A DNA stretch of 64,000 bases from Youngiibacter fragilis 232.1 (GCF_000495435.3 NZ_AXUN02000215.1:1-64000), one strand, 5' to 3'. Counted from the stretch's first letter, positions 8,056-17,183 are shown. The notes: a model not told the origin generated them from the letters alone. A program made the numbers and translations.

Positions 8056-8685
8056 TTGGATAAGGTCCAGGTATACATAGAGATCATGGAGAATGGCGCA
8101 GTTCCGGCATATGCAAACTTCAATGACGCCGGCGCTGATGTATTCGCATCATGTGACATCGCGATAAGGCCCATGGAATCAGTTGTCATCCCACTTAACA
8201 TAAGGGTGGCACTGCCAGACGATATCGAGATGCAGGTACGCCCGAGAAGCGGTCTTTCACTGAAGACAGACCTGAGGATACCGAACAGTCCGGGAACTGT
8301 TGATGCAGGCTACAGGGATATAGTCGGGATAATAGCGCAGAATACCTACAATATTGCTAATCTTCCTTATGAGGTTTTTTCCAATCCATCGATAACTGAT
8401 GTTATTGCGTCGGAATATGAGATCCTTAAGCTAAACAGCCATATCAAGGATCACGTTCTAACAGCCGATCCGGCACATGACCATATATTGGAGGCAATAT
8501 CCTGCATCAGTCCGCTTATTATCGACAAAAGAGGCAATCCATACGGGACCATCTACATTGAAAAGGGAATGAAGATCGCGCAGCTGGTGTTCAATGAATA
8601 CAGAAGCGCTGAGTTCATTGTAGTTGACTCAGTCGCATCCATCGGCACAGACCGCGGCGGCGGATTTGGAAGCACAGGAATCTAA
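8056..8685 (+). CDS. dut: dUTP diphosphatase with an internal insertion
   Basis: Hydrolyses dUTP to dUMP and PPi. All five trimeric dUTPase motifs are visible: DAGADVFA (I), RPRSGL (II), GTVDAGYRD (III), GMKIAQLVF (IV) and the Gly-rich RGGGFGSTG (V) at the C terminus. The protein is about 209 residues against roughly 145 for the usual family. The extra 60 or so residues lie between motifs III and IV. The start is set at TTG 8056, about 6 bases after AGGAGAGGTGA; a GTG at 8047 is too close to that site. A hairpin terminator follows. Confidence 0.88.
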   Translation: MDKVQVYIEIMENGAVPAYANFNDAGADVFASCDIAIRPMESVVIPLNIRVALPDDIEMQVRPRSGLSLKTDLRIPNSPGTVDAGYRDIVGIIAQNTYNIANLPYEVFSNPSITDVIASEYEILKLNSHIKDHVLTADPAHDHILEAISCISPLIIDKRGNPYGTIYIEKGMKIAQLVFNEYRSAEFIVVDSVASIGTDRGGGFGSTGI

Positions 8686-8687
8686 AA

Positions 8688-8717
8688 GGCACCTGCAAAT
8701 CTTGGTTTGCAGGTGCC
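8688..8717. terminator. Bidirectional terminator between dut and trxA
   Basis: GGCACCTGCAAA and TTTGCAGGTGCC form a perfect 12-bp stem. The two genes converge on it. Confidence 0.85.
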
Positions 8718-8724
8718 ATATTCA

Positions 8725-9039
8725 TCAGCTGTTCTTCTTTATGATATCCTGGAAGAATTCCTTGGGTCTTACTCCAACGGTTCCATCCACAGCCTTCCCG
8801 TCCTTGAAAAGGATTATGGTAGGTATGCTCGTTATCCTTAGTGACTGTGAAACCTTTGGATTGTTATCCACGTTCAGTTTCACTACTTCAAGCCTGCCTT
8901 CGTATTCCCTGGAAAGCTCCTCCATTACCGGCGCCACCATTCTGCATGGTCCGCACCATGGAGCCCAGAAATCTACCAGGACCATACCCTTCTTGTTCAG
9001 CACTTCACTTTCAAATGTTGCATCGCTTATCTCTCTCAT
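8725..9039 (-). CDS. trxA: Thioredoxin
   Basis: Thioredoxin of about 104 residues, a general protein disulfide reductase. The active site is WCGPC, preceded by VLVDFWAP. The cis-proline occurs in TSIPT, and the C-terminal FKDG loop is typical. The start is the ATG at 9039, after AGGAGGG with a 7-base gap; the longer reading frame to 9087 has no better site. No thioredoxin reductase is nearby. Confidence 0.95.
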   Translation of the reverse strand: MREISDATFESEVLNKKGMVLVDFWAPWCGPCRMVAPVMEELSREYEGRLEVVKLNVDNNPKVSQSLRITSIPTIILFKDGKAVDGTVGVRPKEFFQDIIKKNS

Positions 9040-9159
9040 CTGATTTCCCTCCTGCCATACGGCATAATCAATTAAATCAATCCCCAAATTTCAGGTATTT
9101 TATGGCTATATTATACCATGTAATTAAATTTTGTCAAATTTAATTTTGCATGTCCATAC

Positions 9160-9693
9160 TTAGGCCTTCGCGTACTCAAGCTGAACCAGCCCTGATTCGT
9201 ACCTGCTGCAGGATACAAGCTTCATCCCGGCTATAACGGATTCTTCGAGGTCCAGAAAAAGACGGATCCCTCGCCCTATCATAACAGGTATTATTGATAT
9301 GACATAACGGTCAATCATGTCAATGTCCCTGAGGCTCTTTATTGTCAGCGCTCCTCCATCAATGAATATCCTTCTTCCCTCAGTACCATTAAGTTCATTG
9401 AATAGTTTCTCTGCATCATTGCAGCAGACGACGTCATCGTCATCCTTAAGGATTTCTTTGGTCAGTACATATACCCTCTTTCCAATATAAGGAGTTTCCG
9501 GACTCATTGAATTGACCTTCTCATACGTCTTCCTTCCAAGTACGACTGTATCAACAGACTTCAAGAACTCTCCATATCCATAGTCTTCACTCTCTGATGC
9601 CACCATGTCGAGCCAGGAAATATCGCCATCCTCCCTTGCTATGAAGCCATCCAGGCTCTGTGCGATATATACTACCGCCTCTCTTTTTTTCAT
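9160..9693 (-). CDS. Dihydrofolate reductase / RibD C-terminal family protein
   Basis: A 177-residue protein with the DHFR-like fold of the RibD_C family. Signature segments are VVYIAQSLDGFIA at the N terminus, LGRKTYEKV, RVYVLTK, IFIDGGALTIKSL and IPVMIGRGIRLF. Such stand-alone proteins bind NADPH and reduce small molecules, and many are of unknown substrate. The start is at 9693, preceded by GAGGTG with a suitable gap; the longer frame lacks one. It is not close enough to folate genes to call it folA. Confidence 0.85.
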   Translation of the reverse strand: MKKREAVVYIAQSLDGFIAREDGDISWLDMVASESEDYGYGEFLKSVDTVVLGRKTYEKVNSMSPETPYIGKRVYVLTKEILKDDDDVVCCNDAEKLFNELNGTEGRRIFIDGGALTIKSLRDIDMIDRYVISIIPVMIGRGIRLFLDLEESVIAGMKLVSCSRYESGLVQLEYAKA

Positions 9694-9787
9694 GATTTTC
9701 ACCTCAACATTTTGCATTATACTCCCAAGCATCCCACGCATCGATGTATCAGATATTTCCAACCAATTAACTTTTAATGACAAAAAA

Positions 9788-9809
9788 CGGCAACCCTCAT
9801 GGGTTACCG
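9788..9809 (-). terminator. Terminator of the sortase-like gene
   Basis: CGGTAACCC-ATGA-GGGTTGCCG on the minus strand, followed by TTTTTTG, 14 bp after the stop. Confidence 0.85.
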
Positions 9810-9822
9810 CAATGGTCCGTAT

Positions 9823-10770
9823 TCAGTTGACCTTTTCAGCTCTTAGGATCCAGTTTGTCGTGGAGGTCTTGCAGGTCTGGAGTGTGATTACCTCTCCTCC
9901 GGAGGTTGATGTTATGTAGCTGAAGTATTTCTGCCCGTCATTTACACCAACAGCACTGTCAGTGACAATGAATTTTTTCGTGAGCCTGTAAGTGGTTGGC
10001 TTTCCAGATCCGTCAGTGACGACTATTGTGCTTCCGATGGCAAGGTTCCATATTCCCCTGAAAGCTCCGTCATTATGCCCGATGAAGTGAGTGTTGGCCC
10101 CATCCGTGCCGGACCATGGGGTTGCACCGCCCCAGGTTGAGATCACATTCCTGTTGGAATCGATGATGCTCTGACCTGATGACTTTCCGCCATTCTTATA
10201 AACCAGGGTTTTCCCGGCAATGTACATCCTGTATGGACTGTATGAGCTTCCTGCTGATGCGGAAGCCTTTGTCGCAGGAAGTATCTCAGTCTTCGAGAGA
10301 TATGTTCCTGAAACATATCCTGTCTTTCCTCCATAAGATACCCTCGACCATCCGTTGCTCGCTACCCTCGTAACCTTAAGCCTGGTGCCTGCTGGTATGG
10401 ATGCAAGCTTGCTGTATCCAGCTGAAGGACCTTTTCTAAGGTTAAGGGATGACTTTGTCCATCTGTAATATGACACGGTATTGTATGTCAGACCTGCATT
10501 GTAGGTTGCCGTGTCAGGAACCTCAGGATCCGTCTCCGCGACCGCAATCTCCCTTATCTCAGCTTTTCTTGCATCTTTTTTCCATGTCAGAAGCTCATCC
10601 AGGTTGTCTGTGGTACCAGACCAGTCAGCCTCGACCATCACTTGAGGACGTACTGTCATTGCAGCATCCCCCGCACCGGTGGACTTGACAGCTCCTGTCA
10701 CTGGAATCATCGCCGCTCCTATTACACCTATTGCAATCACTTTGCCTATTTTCACAAAAATATTATCCAT
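9823..10770 (-). CDS. Secreted SH3b protein with a sortase-like domain
   Basis: A 315-residue exported protein. It has an N-terminal hydrophobic segment (about 8-28), a bacterial SH3 domain at about 105-160, and a C-terminal sortase-like barrel at about 180-315. Candidate catalytic residues are all present and in the right order: His232 in IGHND, Cys300 in ITLQTC and Arg310 in WILRAE. There is no LPXTG substrate or pilin gene nearby, so it is an orphan. The SH3 domain should bind the cell wall. The start at 10770 follows AGGATGGGT. Whether it acts as a transpeptidase is unproven. Confidence 0.78.
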   Translation of the reverse strand: MDNIFVKIGKVIAIGVIGAAMIPVTGAVKSTGAGDAAMTVRPQVMVEADWSGTTDNLDELLTWKKDARKAEIREIAVAETDPEVPDTATYNAGLTYNTVSYYRWTKSSLNLRKGPSAGYSKLASIPAGTRLKVTRVASNGWSRVSYGGKTGYVSGTYLSKTEILPATKASASAGSSYSPYRMYIAGKTLVYKNGGKSSGQSIIDSNRNVISTWGGATPWSGTDGANTHFIGHNDGAFRGIWNLAIGSTIVVTDGSGKPTTYRLTKKFIVTDSAVGVNDGQKYFSYITSTSGGEVITLQTCKTSTTNWILRAEKVN

Positions 10771-10809
10771 ACCCATCCTATCCATCAGACAATAATCAAC
10801 CACTGCTGC

Positions 10810-10835
10810 TGCATATTATAACTTTGTAATATGCA
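10810..10835 (-). promoter_or_regulatory. Inverted repeat over the promoter of the sortase-like gene
   Basis: TGCATATTA and TAATATGCA form a perfect 9-bp inverted repeat with an 8-base spacer. On the minus strand the repeat contains TATAAT, a -10 element about 45 bases before the start codon. This is the layout of an operator. Confidence 0.5.
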
Positions 10836-11196
10836 TACGGAAGACTTCTGATAATTCACTTATTGTTATACAGACCCAATGTTAAATGCTAGACATTTTA
10901 ACGTCAAATCACATGATTCTACAAAAAACTACACTACTGAATCCTTCAGAACGTGCAAATCAAACATTTCGTCATGTCCGCAAAAACATTTTCAGCTTTT
11001 TTGACAGAATCACACAGATTATCAGAGGACTTCAGCCTTAAAATTTAACCATTCAAGTGTCACGCGAATTTTGTCACCGAATATTTGTATAATTAGTCGA
11101 AATAATTTATCAGACAATTCATATAATTAAATTATCGTATTAGGATGTAAGTATATTTATTGATTACCGAACTATATTTTTGCGAATTCAAAATTA
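10836..11196. other. AT-rich intergenic region, no gene seen
   Basis: Both strands were checked. It contains scattered AT-rich promoter-like words, for example a plus-strand TATAAT near 11088, but no convincing ORF or RNA structure. Confidence 0.5.
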
Positions 11197-11226
11197 AAAG
11201 CGGCGGACCAACCGGTCTACCGCTCT
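11197..11226 (-). terminator. Terminator of the dnaX-ybaB-recR operon
   Basis: On the minus strand, AGCGG-TA-GACC-GGTT-GGTC-CG-CCGCT is followed by TTTTAATTTT, about 65 bp beyond the recR stop. Confidence 0.8.
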
Positions 11227-11289
11227 AATATCCACTACTCTTGCCATTAATGATGACAACTTAGTCTCCCTATGCAATTTTATGGGCTT

Positions 11290-11886
11290 TCAGATCTCTT
11301 TTCTTCCTTCCAGCGCCTTTGACAATGTGACTTCATCAGCATATTCAAGGTCCCCGCCAACAGGCATTCCGGAAGCTATCCTAGTAACCTTCACTTCAAG
11401 CGGCTTCAGGACCCTTGAGATGTACATCGCCGTAGCTTCGCCTTCTATTGTAGGGTTTGTCGCTACGATGACTTCCTTGATGTTTCCAGACATCCTTCTG
11501 ACGAGCTCCTTGATCCTGATATCCTCCGGCCCTCTGCCGGCCATGGGACTAATGGTGCCATGGAGCACATGATAGACTCCATTGAACTCCCTCACTCTTT
11601 CAAGGGACATTATATCCTTTGGCTGCTCGATGACGCATATGGTATCGTGGTCTCTGCTGGGATTGCTGCATATCGCACAGGGATCCTTGTCGGTAAAGTT
11701 ACCGCAGGTAGAGCAGTATTTGATCGTCCCCCTTGCCTTGATAAGCGCCTCCGCAAATTCCCTTACCTCTTCCTGGGGAAGATTGAGAACATAAAGCGTT
11801 AGCCTTTGCGCTGTCTTGTAGCCTATACCGGGAAGCTTCGCGAATTCCTCGATAAGCTTCTCGATCGCGATTGGGTAAAAATCCAT
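11290..11886 (-). CDS. recR: Recombination mediator RecR
   Basis: A 198-residue RecR, acting with RecO/RecF in single-strand gap repair. It has an N-terminal helix-hairpin-helix ([12 protein letters not shown]), a C4 zinc finger (CSTCGNF ... CAICSNP) and a Toprim domain ([14 protein letters not shown] ... GRGPEDIRI). The length is typical. It is 13 bp downstream of ybaB and last in the dnaX operon, an arrangement conserved from Bacillus to Escherichia. Confidence 0.97.
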   Translation of the reverse strand: MDFYPIAIEKLIEEFAKLPGIGYKTAQRLTLYVLNLPQEEVREFAEALIKARGTIKYCSTCGNFTDKDPCAICSNPSRDHDTICVIEQPKDIMSLERVREFNGVYHVLHGTISPMAGRGPEDIRIKELVRRMSGNIKEVIVATNPTIEGEATAMYISRVLKPLEVKVTRIASGMPVGGDLEYADEVTLSKALEGRKEI

Positions 11887-11899
11887 CAGTCACCTCAGC

Positions 11900-12232
11900 C
11901 TAGAACATTCCAGGCATGCCTCCGGTCAGTTTGCCCATTACCTTTTCCTTTTCTTCGTCGACCATCTGAAGCACATTGTTGACAGCTGCCAGTATCATGT
12001 CCTCAAGTGTTTCCACATCCTCTGGATCAACTGCCTCCGGCAGCAATTTGATTTCAGTGATTACCTTCTTGCCGTTCGCCTTTACTGAGCATGCCCCTCC
12101 GCCTATTGAAAACTCATACTCCTTTGTTTCAAGTTCCTTCTGGGCATCCTCTATCTGCTTCTGCATCTTCTGCGCCTGTTTGAGCAGCGCGTTCATATTT
12201 CCTCCACCCATTCCCGGGAATCCCTTCGCCAT
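11900..12232 (-). CDS. YbaB/EbfC nucleoid-associated protein
   Basis: A 110-residue YbaB/EbfC family DNA-binding protein, a tweezer-like dimer that coats DNA. The N terminus is the characteristic Gly/Met-rich MAKGFPGMGGGNMNALL, followed by a coiled helix (AQKMQKQIEDAQKELE) and the conserved VKANGKKVITEIKL core. It lies between dnaX and recR as in most bacteria. Confidence 0.95.
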   Translation of the reverse strand: MAKGFPGMGGGNMNALLKQAQKMQKQIEDAQKELETKEYEFSIGGGACSVKANGKKVITEIKLLPEAVDPEDVETLEDMILAAVNNVLQMVDEEKEKVMGKLTGGMPGMF

Positions 12233-12277
12233 TTCAATACCTCCAAAATTTCATTCGATACATTATACTATAAATTT

Positions 12278-13921
12278 CTATTCATCTACAATCTCGACTC
12301 CAGTTCCCTGAAGTGACTCAGCGAGTGTAGCCTTACCAGTTTCCTCCGGATCTCGTTCCTTTTCACCCTCGACAGAGAACCTGAACTTCACCTTTTCACC
12401 AAGTATTGCCGTTGCAGTGTCCTCAAGGACATCCCTGTATTCCTTTTTCTCAAGCCTCTTCTTGTTGAAGGAGTATTCCTTTGCAAACCTGACTTCAATG
12501 ACACCCCTGTCGCATTTCATTGGAGTTCCGACGATTACGGAAGCCTGGATTATCATCTGCCTTCTGGCCTTCAAAGCCTCCATGATTTCCTTCCAGCTTC
12601 TCTTGACCATATCAAGAGTAACCTTACAGTCATCATTGAAGATATCTTCGTTTATCCTCACAGCCTCCTTCATCACCTTCAGGTCTTCAGGACCCGACAG
12701 TTTCTGGCTTTTTGAAGCTCCCTGCTTTGGTTCAGGCTTCAATTCGGCTTTCACTGCAGGTTGCAGGTTGCCGCTCCTGATATAGTCTTCAAGCATGGAT
12801 ATCCTGCTGAGCATCGATTCCCTTGATGAATCAAGCTCTGTCTTGGTAAGGTTTATTATGGCAAGTTCAAGATATATCCTGGATTGCTTGCTGAACTTCG
12901 CCTGCTCCTCCGCTTCTTGCAGCAGTCTGATCGCTTTGGTGATGATCTCATTTCCTGCTAGGTCACCCTGGATCTTCAGAAGTTCGATGTCTTCCCTTGT
13001 CATGTCGATGACCTGTTCAGGATCAGGCATTATCTTGGCTACAAGTATATTCCTGAAATGAAGCACCAGGTCCTTTGTGAAGCTGTATGGGTCTTTTCCC
13101 CCATCCACAACCTCATCAAGTATCTGTATGGCATTCCTGACATCCTTCTTCAGGATGGCCTCGGAGATCCTGAACAGGTTCTCAGTTCCCGAAAGGCCCA
13201 GCATGTCCAGCACCTCATCATAGTCAAGCTTTCCCTCACCCATGCTTATCGCCTGGTCCATCATGCTGAGTGCATCCCTCATGGCTCCATCTGATACGCG
13301 GGCTATCAGCTCGAGACTCTTGTCTTCTGCATATATGCCCTTTCTGTCCGCAATAAGCCTTAGTCTTCTGCCGATTTCCTCATACCTGATGCGCTTGAAA
13401 TCAAACCTCTGGCATCTCGAGAGAATAGTTACAGGAAGCTTCTGCGGATCTGTAGTCGCCAATATGAATACCACATGTGAAGGGGGCTCTTCAAGCGTCT
13501 TCAGGAATGCATTCACTGCTCCTGTGGACAGCATATGTACCTCATCCAATATGTATACCTTGTATTTTCCTTCATGCGGCGGGTACTGCACCTCATCCAC
13601 AAGCTCCCTTATGTCATCGACCTTGTTATTGGTCGCAGCATCCTGCTCGATGACATCAAGCGAAAGGCCAGAGTCAATCTTCCTGCACATGTGGCAGACG
13701 TTGCAGGGCTCTCCGTCCTTCAGGTCAATGCAATTCAGGGCCTTTGCCATTATCTTGGCGCAGGTTGTCTTTCCTGTTCCCCTCGTTCCGCTGAAGAGAT
13801 ATGCATGTCCTATCCTGCCAGCCTTGATCTCATTGATCAGTGTAGTTGTTATATGTTCCTGTCCTATAACATCGCTGAAGACCTTCGGTCTCCATTCCCT
13901 GTACAGCGCCGTGTATGCCAT
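12278..13921 (-). CDS. dnaX: DNA polymerase III subunits gamma and tau
   Basis: Clamp-loader ATPase of the replicative polymerase, about 547 residues. The Walker A loop GTRGTGKT lies at 45-52. A zinc module with cysteines at about 64, 73, 76 and 79 follows, then Walker B (YILDEVH) and sensor 1 (FILATTDPQKLP). The C-terminal third is the variable tau region. The start at 13921 is chosen because GGAAGGTG lies just upstream; a frame opening at 13936 would bury that site. It heads the dnaX-ybaB-recR operon. No programmed frameshift slippery run was recognised. Confidence 0.96.
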   Translation of the reverse strand: MAYTALYREWRPKVFSDVIGQEHITTTLINEIKAGRIGHAYLFSGTRGTGKTTCAKIMAKALNCIDLKDGEPCNVCHMCRKIDSGLSLDVIEQDAATNNKVDDIRELVDEVQYPPHEGKYKVYILDEVHMLSTGAVNAFLKTLEEPPSHVVFILATTDPQKLPVTILSRCQRFDFKRIRYEEIGRRLRLIADRKGIYAEDKSLELIARVSDGAMRDALSMMDQAISMGEGKLDYDEVLDMLGLSGTENLFRISEAILKKDVRNAIQILDEVVDGGKDPYSFTKDLVLHFRNILVAKIMPDPEQVIDMTREDIELLKIQGDLAGNEIITKAIRLLQEAEEQAKFSKQSRIYLELAIINLTKTELDSSRESMLSRISMLEDYIRSGNLQPAVKAELKPEPKQGASKSQKLSGPEDLKVMKEAVRINEDIFNDDCKVTLDMVKRSWKEIMEALKARRQMIIQASVIVGTPMKCDRGVIEVRFAKEYSFNKKRLEKKEYRDVLEDTATAILGEKVKFRFSVEGEKERDPEETGKATLAESLQGTGVEIVDE

Positions 13922-14174
13922 GGATTCACCTTCCATTCGTCCCTATTACTTGGTCAACCTATATTATACTATATTTTTCAGCAGTTTATCCCGTACTTGA
14001 GCCAATTCAGTTCAAACCTCGATTGTCGAAGAATATCGCACAGGAACGCCCCGCTGTCGAAGATTGATGAACGAAACATCGCAGAACCCCTTCATTTCCA
14101 AGCCTTTCTTCACACTAATTTCACAAGTGGGGTTTATCATTAAGTTACCAAATTAACGAAAGAGAGATGATCAT

Positions 14175-14822
14175 ATGAAGAAGATAGCCGGAGCAGTGCT
14201 CCTGGCGCTCCTTGCCTTTGGAGCGACAATGTCACTTAACACTATCGAAGCGTATGCAAAAACGGTTAAGAATGAGAACAGGCCTGTAAAGGTGATGAAG
14301 CAGGAAGAGAAGACGCCTGCGAAGGCAGCCCCCGCAATCGCAAATGAGTACATAAGGGAAGCAGGAATCGAAAAGCTCAGGGATGCCGGCAACATAATCG
14401 CTGCGGTATCTGAAGCAATGGGTGAAGACTCATCGTTCAACGGAGTCCTTAAGGCAGACGTTGAGGCATACAAGGCTGCAGTCATGGCATTCGTTGACGA
14501 ATATGTCGCTGCACACCCTGAAGCAGTAAAGACCGAAGATGCTGAAGAGGCTGAGGAAGCCCCTGAAGCAATCGAGGAAGAGGAAGCTGAAGTCAAGGAT
14601 GCTCCAGCAGTCGCCAACATGGCACTCAGGAAAACCGGTATCAAGAGACTCACCGAGAAGGGAAATGTCATTGCAGCCATATCAAACGAAATGGCTGAAG
14701 ACGGAACCTTCATGGGTATCTCAAATACCTTGGTTACAGCATACAAGGATGCTGTGATGCAATTCATCAGCACATTCGGTATAGTCCTTCCGTCAGCAAT
14801 GACAATAATTGCAAGCCTATAA
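14175..14822 (+). CDS. Secreted protein with an internal tandem duplication, function unknown
   Basis: A 215-residue protein that I do not recognise. It begins with a signal peptide (MKKIAGAVLLALLAFG..., probable cleavage near AYA at 26-28). Residues 52-110 and 143-201 are two copies of one 59-residue domain, aligned without gaps at an offset of 91. Both contain an APA(I/V)AN opening, a GN(I/V)IAA block and an E(A/M)xxED block. The linker (about 119-142) is almost entirely Glu, Ala and Asp. The domain is probably helical. It is monocistronic with AGAGAGATGATC as ribosome binding site and a strong terminator. The duplication suggests a repeat-based binding or surface role. Confidence 0.75.
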   Translation: MKKIAGAVLLALLAFGATMSLNTIEAYAKTVKNENRPVKVMKQEEKTPAKAAPAIANEYIREAGIEKLRDAGNIIAAVSEAMGEDSSFNGVLKADVEAYKAAVMAFVDEYVAAHPEAVKTEDAEEAEEAPEAIEEEEAEVKDAPAVANMALRKTGIKRLTEKGNVIAAISNEMAEDGTFMGISNTLVTAYKDAVMQFISTFGIVLPSAMTIIASL

Positions 14823-14870
14823 GAAAATACCAATGCCGGACAGATCAGTCTGCCCGGCATTGGTATTTTC
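14823..14870. terminator. Bidirectional terminator between the duplicated secreted protein and thrB
   Basis: GAAAATACCAATGCCGG pairs perfectly with CCGGCATTGGTATTTTC over 17 bp. The two genes converge here, and the thrB stop codon touches the right arm. Confidence 0.9.
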
Positions 14871-15768
14871 ATCTGTATACTATTGCACCCTTGTTCTGAA
14901 GGTTCAGGATCCTCACGTCAGAATCTATACCTGCGCTTCTGAATCCCTCTTCCATCGCTGACCTTACCGATTCCGAGCTATGTTCGTCAGCGAACGCGAT
15001 TACCGTAGGACCAGCACCGCTGAGGGCAGCTGAGAACGCCCCTGCGCCTAGAGCCTTTCTCTTGACCTCCTCGAGACCTGGTACCAGCGGTATCCTGTAA
15101 GGTTCGTGAAGCCTGTCGTTCATGGCCTTCCTTAGAAGGCTATAGTCCTTCATGAGCAGGGAATATACGAGGAGTGACGCATTTCCGATGTTGAAGATGG
15201 CATCCTCCCTGCTTACTGTCCTCGGAAGTATCGCCCTCGATTTTTCCGTAGGAAGCTCGAACTCAGGGATTGCAACCACAGCAAGAAGCTTGTCGTCAAC
15301 ATCGACCTTCCTGTAGATGATCTCCTTGCCTTCCATCCTGCTGAGGACAAAGCCTCCGAAAAGAGCAGGAGCGACATTGTCAGGATGACCCTCGACTTCA
15401 GTGGCCATCTTAAGGAGCTCATAGTCCGAAATATTTGCAGCGGATATCTCCCTTGCAGCCAACAGCCCGGCAATAATTGCTGAAGCACTGCTTCCAAGCC
15501 CCCTAGAAAGGGGTATACCGTTGATTATCCTTACAGACAGCCCTTTAGGTTCGTATTCCACTGAATCAAACAGTTTTTTTGCACACTTGTATATAAGATT
15601 GTCTTCCGAATTCGAGAGCTCTTCACTGCCCTCACCCTCTGATATTATCCTTATCCCTTCTCCGCCTGCTTCCATGATTACTTCCGTATACATGTCAAGT
15701 GCCAGTCCCATAGTGTCGAAACCCGGCCCCAGGTTTGCAGTCGTAGCTGGTACGATCACCCTTACCAT
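14869..15768 (-). CDS. thrB: Homoserine kinase
   Basis: Phosphorylates homoserine on the way to threonine. A GHMP kinase of about 299 residues: the N-terminal ANLGPGFDTMG loop, the ATP-binding GLGSSASA motif and the C-terminal ALSGAGPTV segment are all intact. The start at 15768 follows GGAGGTAGGA; the longer frame to 15780 is unnecessary. It lies 85 bp downstream of hom, probably in one transcript. Threonine synthase is not in the window. Confidence 0.95.
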   Translation of the reverse strand: MVRVIVPATTANLGPGFDTMGLALDMYTEVIMEAGGEGIRIISEGEGSEELSNSEDNLIYKCAKKLFDSVEYEPKGLSVRIINGIPLSRGLGSSASAIIAGLLAAREISAANISDYELLKMATEVEGHPDNVAPALFGGFVLSRMEGKEIIYRKVDVDDKLLAVVAIPEFELPTEKSRAILPRTVSREDAIFNIGNASLLVYSLLMKDYSLLRKAMNDRLHEPYRIPLVPGLEEVKRKALGAGAFSAALSGAGPTVIAFADEHSSESVRSAMEEGFRSAGIDSDVRILNLQNKGAIVYR

Positions 15769-15853
15769 TCCTACCTCCATGCGAAGCCTTAAAAGATTCC
15801 AAAGCTCCGCTAAAATATCTTACTTCCTTATCTATAAACCTGTGACAGGCAAC

Positions 15854-17149
15854 TTATCTCTTTCCTTCTTCAACCCTGATGACGCTTGTCACCTTCTCAA
15901 CAACATCAAGCTTTTCGATAGCCGCAAGTGAGTCCCTGACATTCTTCTCCTGGACCTTATGGGTTACAAGGACTATCTCAGCGACCCCGCTGTCATCCCT
16001 GTACTGCTGCCTTACCAGGGCGATGCTCACTCCGTGGTCGCCGAATACAGTGGCGATCTTTGCGAATACACCTGGTATGTCCTTTACCTTCATCCTGGTA
16101 TAGAATGCGGTGTCAACCTCAGAAATGTCCTTGATCTCCTTCCTCTTCACTATCTTCCTGTAGCTTGAGCCCATGGTGTCGTTGATGAAGTCCCTGGTGG
16201 CCTTCATAAGGTCACCAATGACCGCGCTAGCTGTAGGAAGCTCTCCTGCACCTCGCCCGTAGAACATGGTCTCGCCTACGGCGTTGCCTTCAACGAAGAT
16301 GGCATTGAAGACATCATTTACAGCTGCCAGAGGATGGTCCTTTGATATGAAGACAGGATGGACCCTCGCTTCAGCCTTGTCGTCAACATTCATGCCTATT
16401 CCAAGCAGCTTAACAATATAGCCAAGCTCATCAGCGTACTTTATGTCGTCCTTGGTTATTTTAGTTATACCCTCGACGTAAACATCATTGAAGGTTATCT
16501 TCGTATCGAAGGCTATAGTGCCAAGGATCGCTATCTTCCTCGCGGCATCCAATCCCTCTACATCTGCTGTTGGGTCACTTTCAGCATAACCGAGTGCCAC
16601 GGCATCCTTCAATACTTCCTCGTAACTCTTACCCTCTTTGGTCATCTTGGTAAGAATATAGTTTGTTGTTCCGTTTATTATTCCCATTATCTTCCTGATC
16701 TTGTTTCCAGCCAGATCTTCCTTCAGTGTCCCTATTATCGGAATGCCTCCGGCAACTGAAGCCTCAAAATACAGGTCCCTGCCATTCAGATGGGCAAGCT
16801 CAGAAAGTTCCTCCTCATGAAGTGCGATGAGGTCCTTGTTTGCAGTTATCACCTGCTTCTTTGCTGAAAGAGCCCTTTTGATGTAGTCCATGGCCAGTTC
16901 AACGCTTCCCATGACCTCGATCACTATGTCGATATCATCATTCTCGAGGATATCACCCGGGTCAAACGTGATGAGCTCTGAAGGTATTTCCGGATCCCTC
17001 TCCTTATCCTTGTTCCTTACAAGGATCTTCTCGACCCTGATTTCCTTGCCGACTTTTTTTGTGATGATGTCCTTGTTCTCCTGGAGCATCTTGTACACTC
17101 CGGTTCCCACAGTACCCAGTCCTACCAGGCCTACTCTTACATGATCCAT
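15854..17149 (-). CDS. hom: Homoserine dehydrogenase
   Basis: NAD(P)H-dependent reduction of aspartate semialdehyde to homoserine. About 431 residues: N-terminal Rossmann GLGTVGTGVY, the catalytic dimer domain with NGTTNYILTKM, and a C-terminal ACT domain (about 355-431) that usually gives threonine feedback inhibition. The start at 17149 has GGGGAG 7 bases upstream; a frame reaching 17230 runs through the leader hairpin and is rejected. hom and thrB make the threonine branch. Confidence 0.95.
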   Translation of the reverse strand: MDHVRVGLVGLGTVGTGVYKMLQENKDIITKKVGKEIRVEKILVRNKDKERDPEIPSELITFDPGDILENDDIDIVIEVMGSVELAMDYIKRALSAKKQVITANKDLIALHEEELSELAHLNGRDLYFEASVAGGIPIIGTLKEDLAGNKIRKIMGIINGTTNYILTKMTKEGKSYEEVLKDAVALGYAESDPTADVEGLDAARKIAILGTIAFDTKITFNDVYVEGITKITKDDIKYADELGYIVKLLGIGMNVDDKAEARVHPVFISKDHPLAAVNDVFNAIFVEGNAVGETMFYGRGAGELPTASAVIGDLMKATRDFINDTMGSSYRKIVKRKEIKDISEVDTAFYTRMKVKDIPGVFAKIATVFGDHGVSIALVRQQYRDDSGVAEIVLVTHKVQEKNVRDSLAAIEKLDVVEKVTSVIRVEEGKR

Positions 17150-17183
17150 GTTACACTCCCCATCCCGCAGGGCCATGAAGAAG

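Noticed and set aside
8864-8872. DnaA-box-like TTATCCACG inside trxA
   Set aside because: Single site within coding sequence, with one mismatch; likely chance.
12417-14000. Long plus-strand reading frames opposite dnaX
   Set aside because: They are antisense shadows of a well-supported minus-strand gene, without ribosome binding sites or homology.
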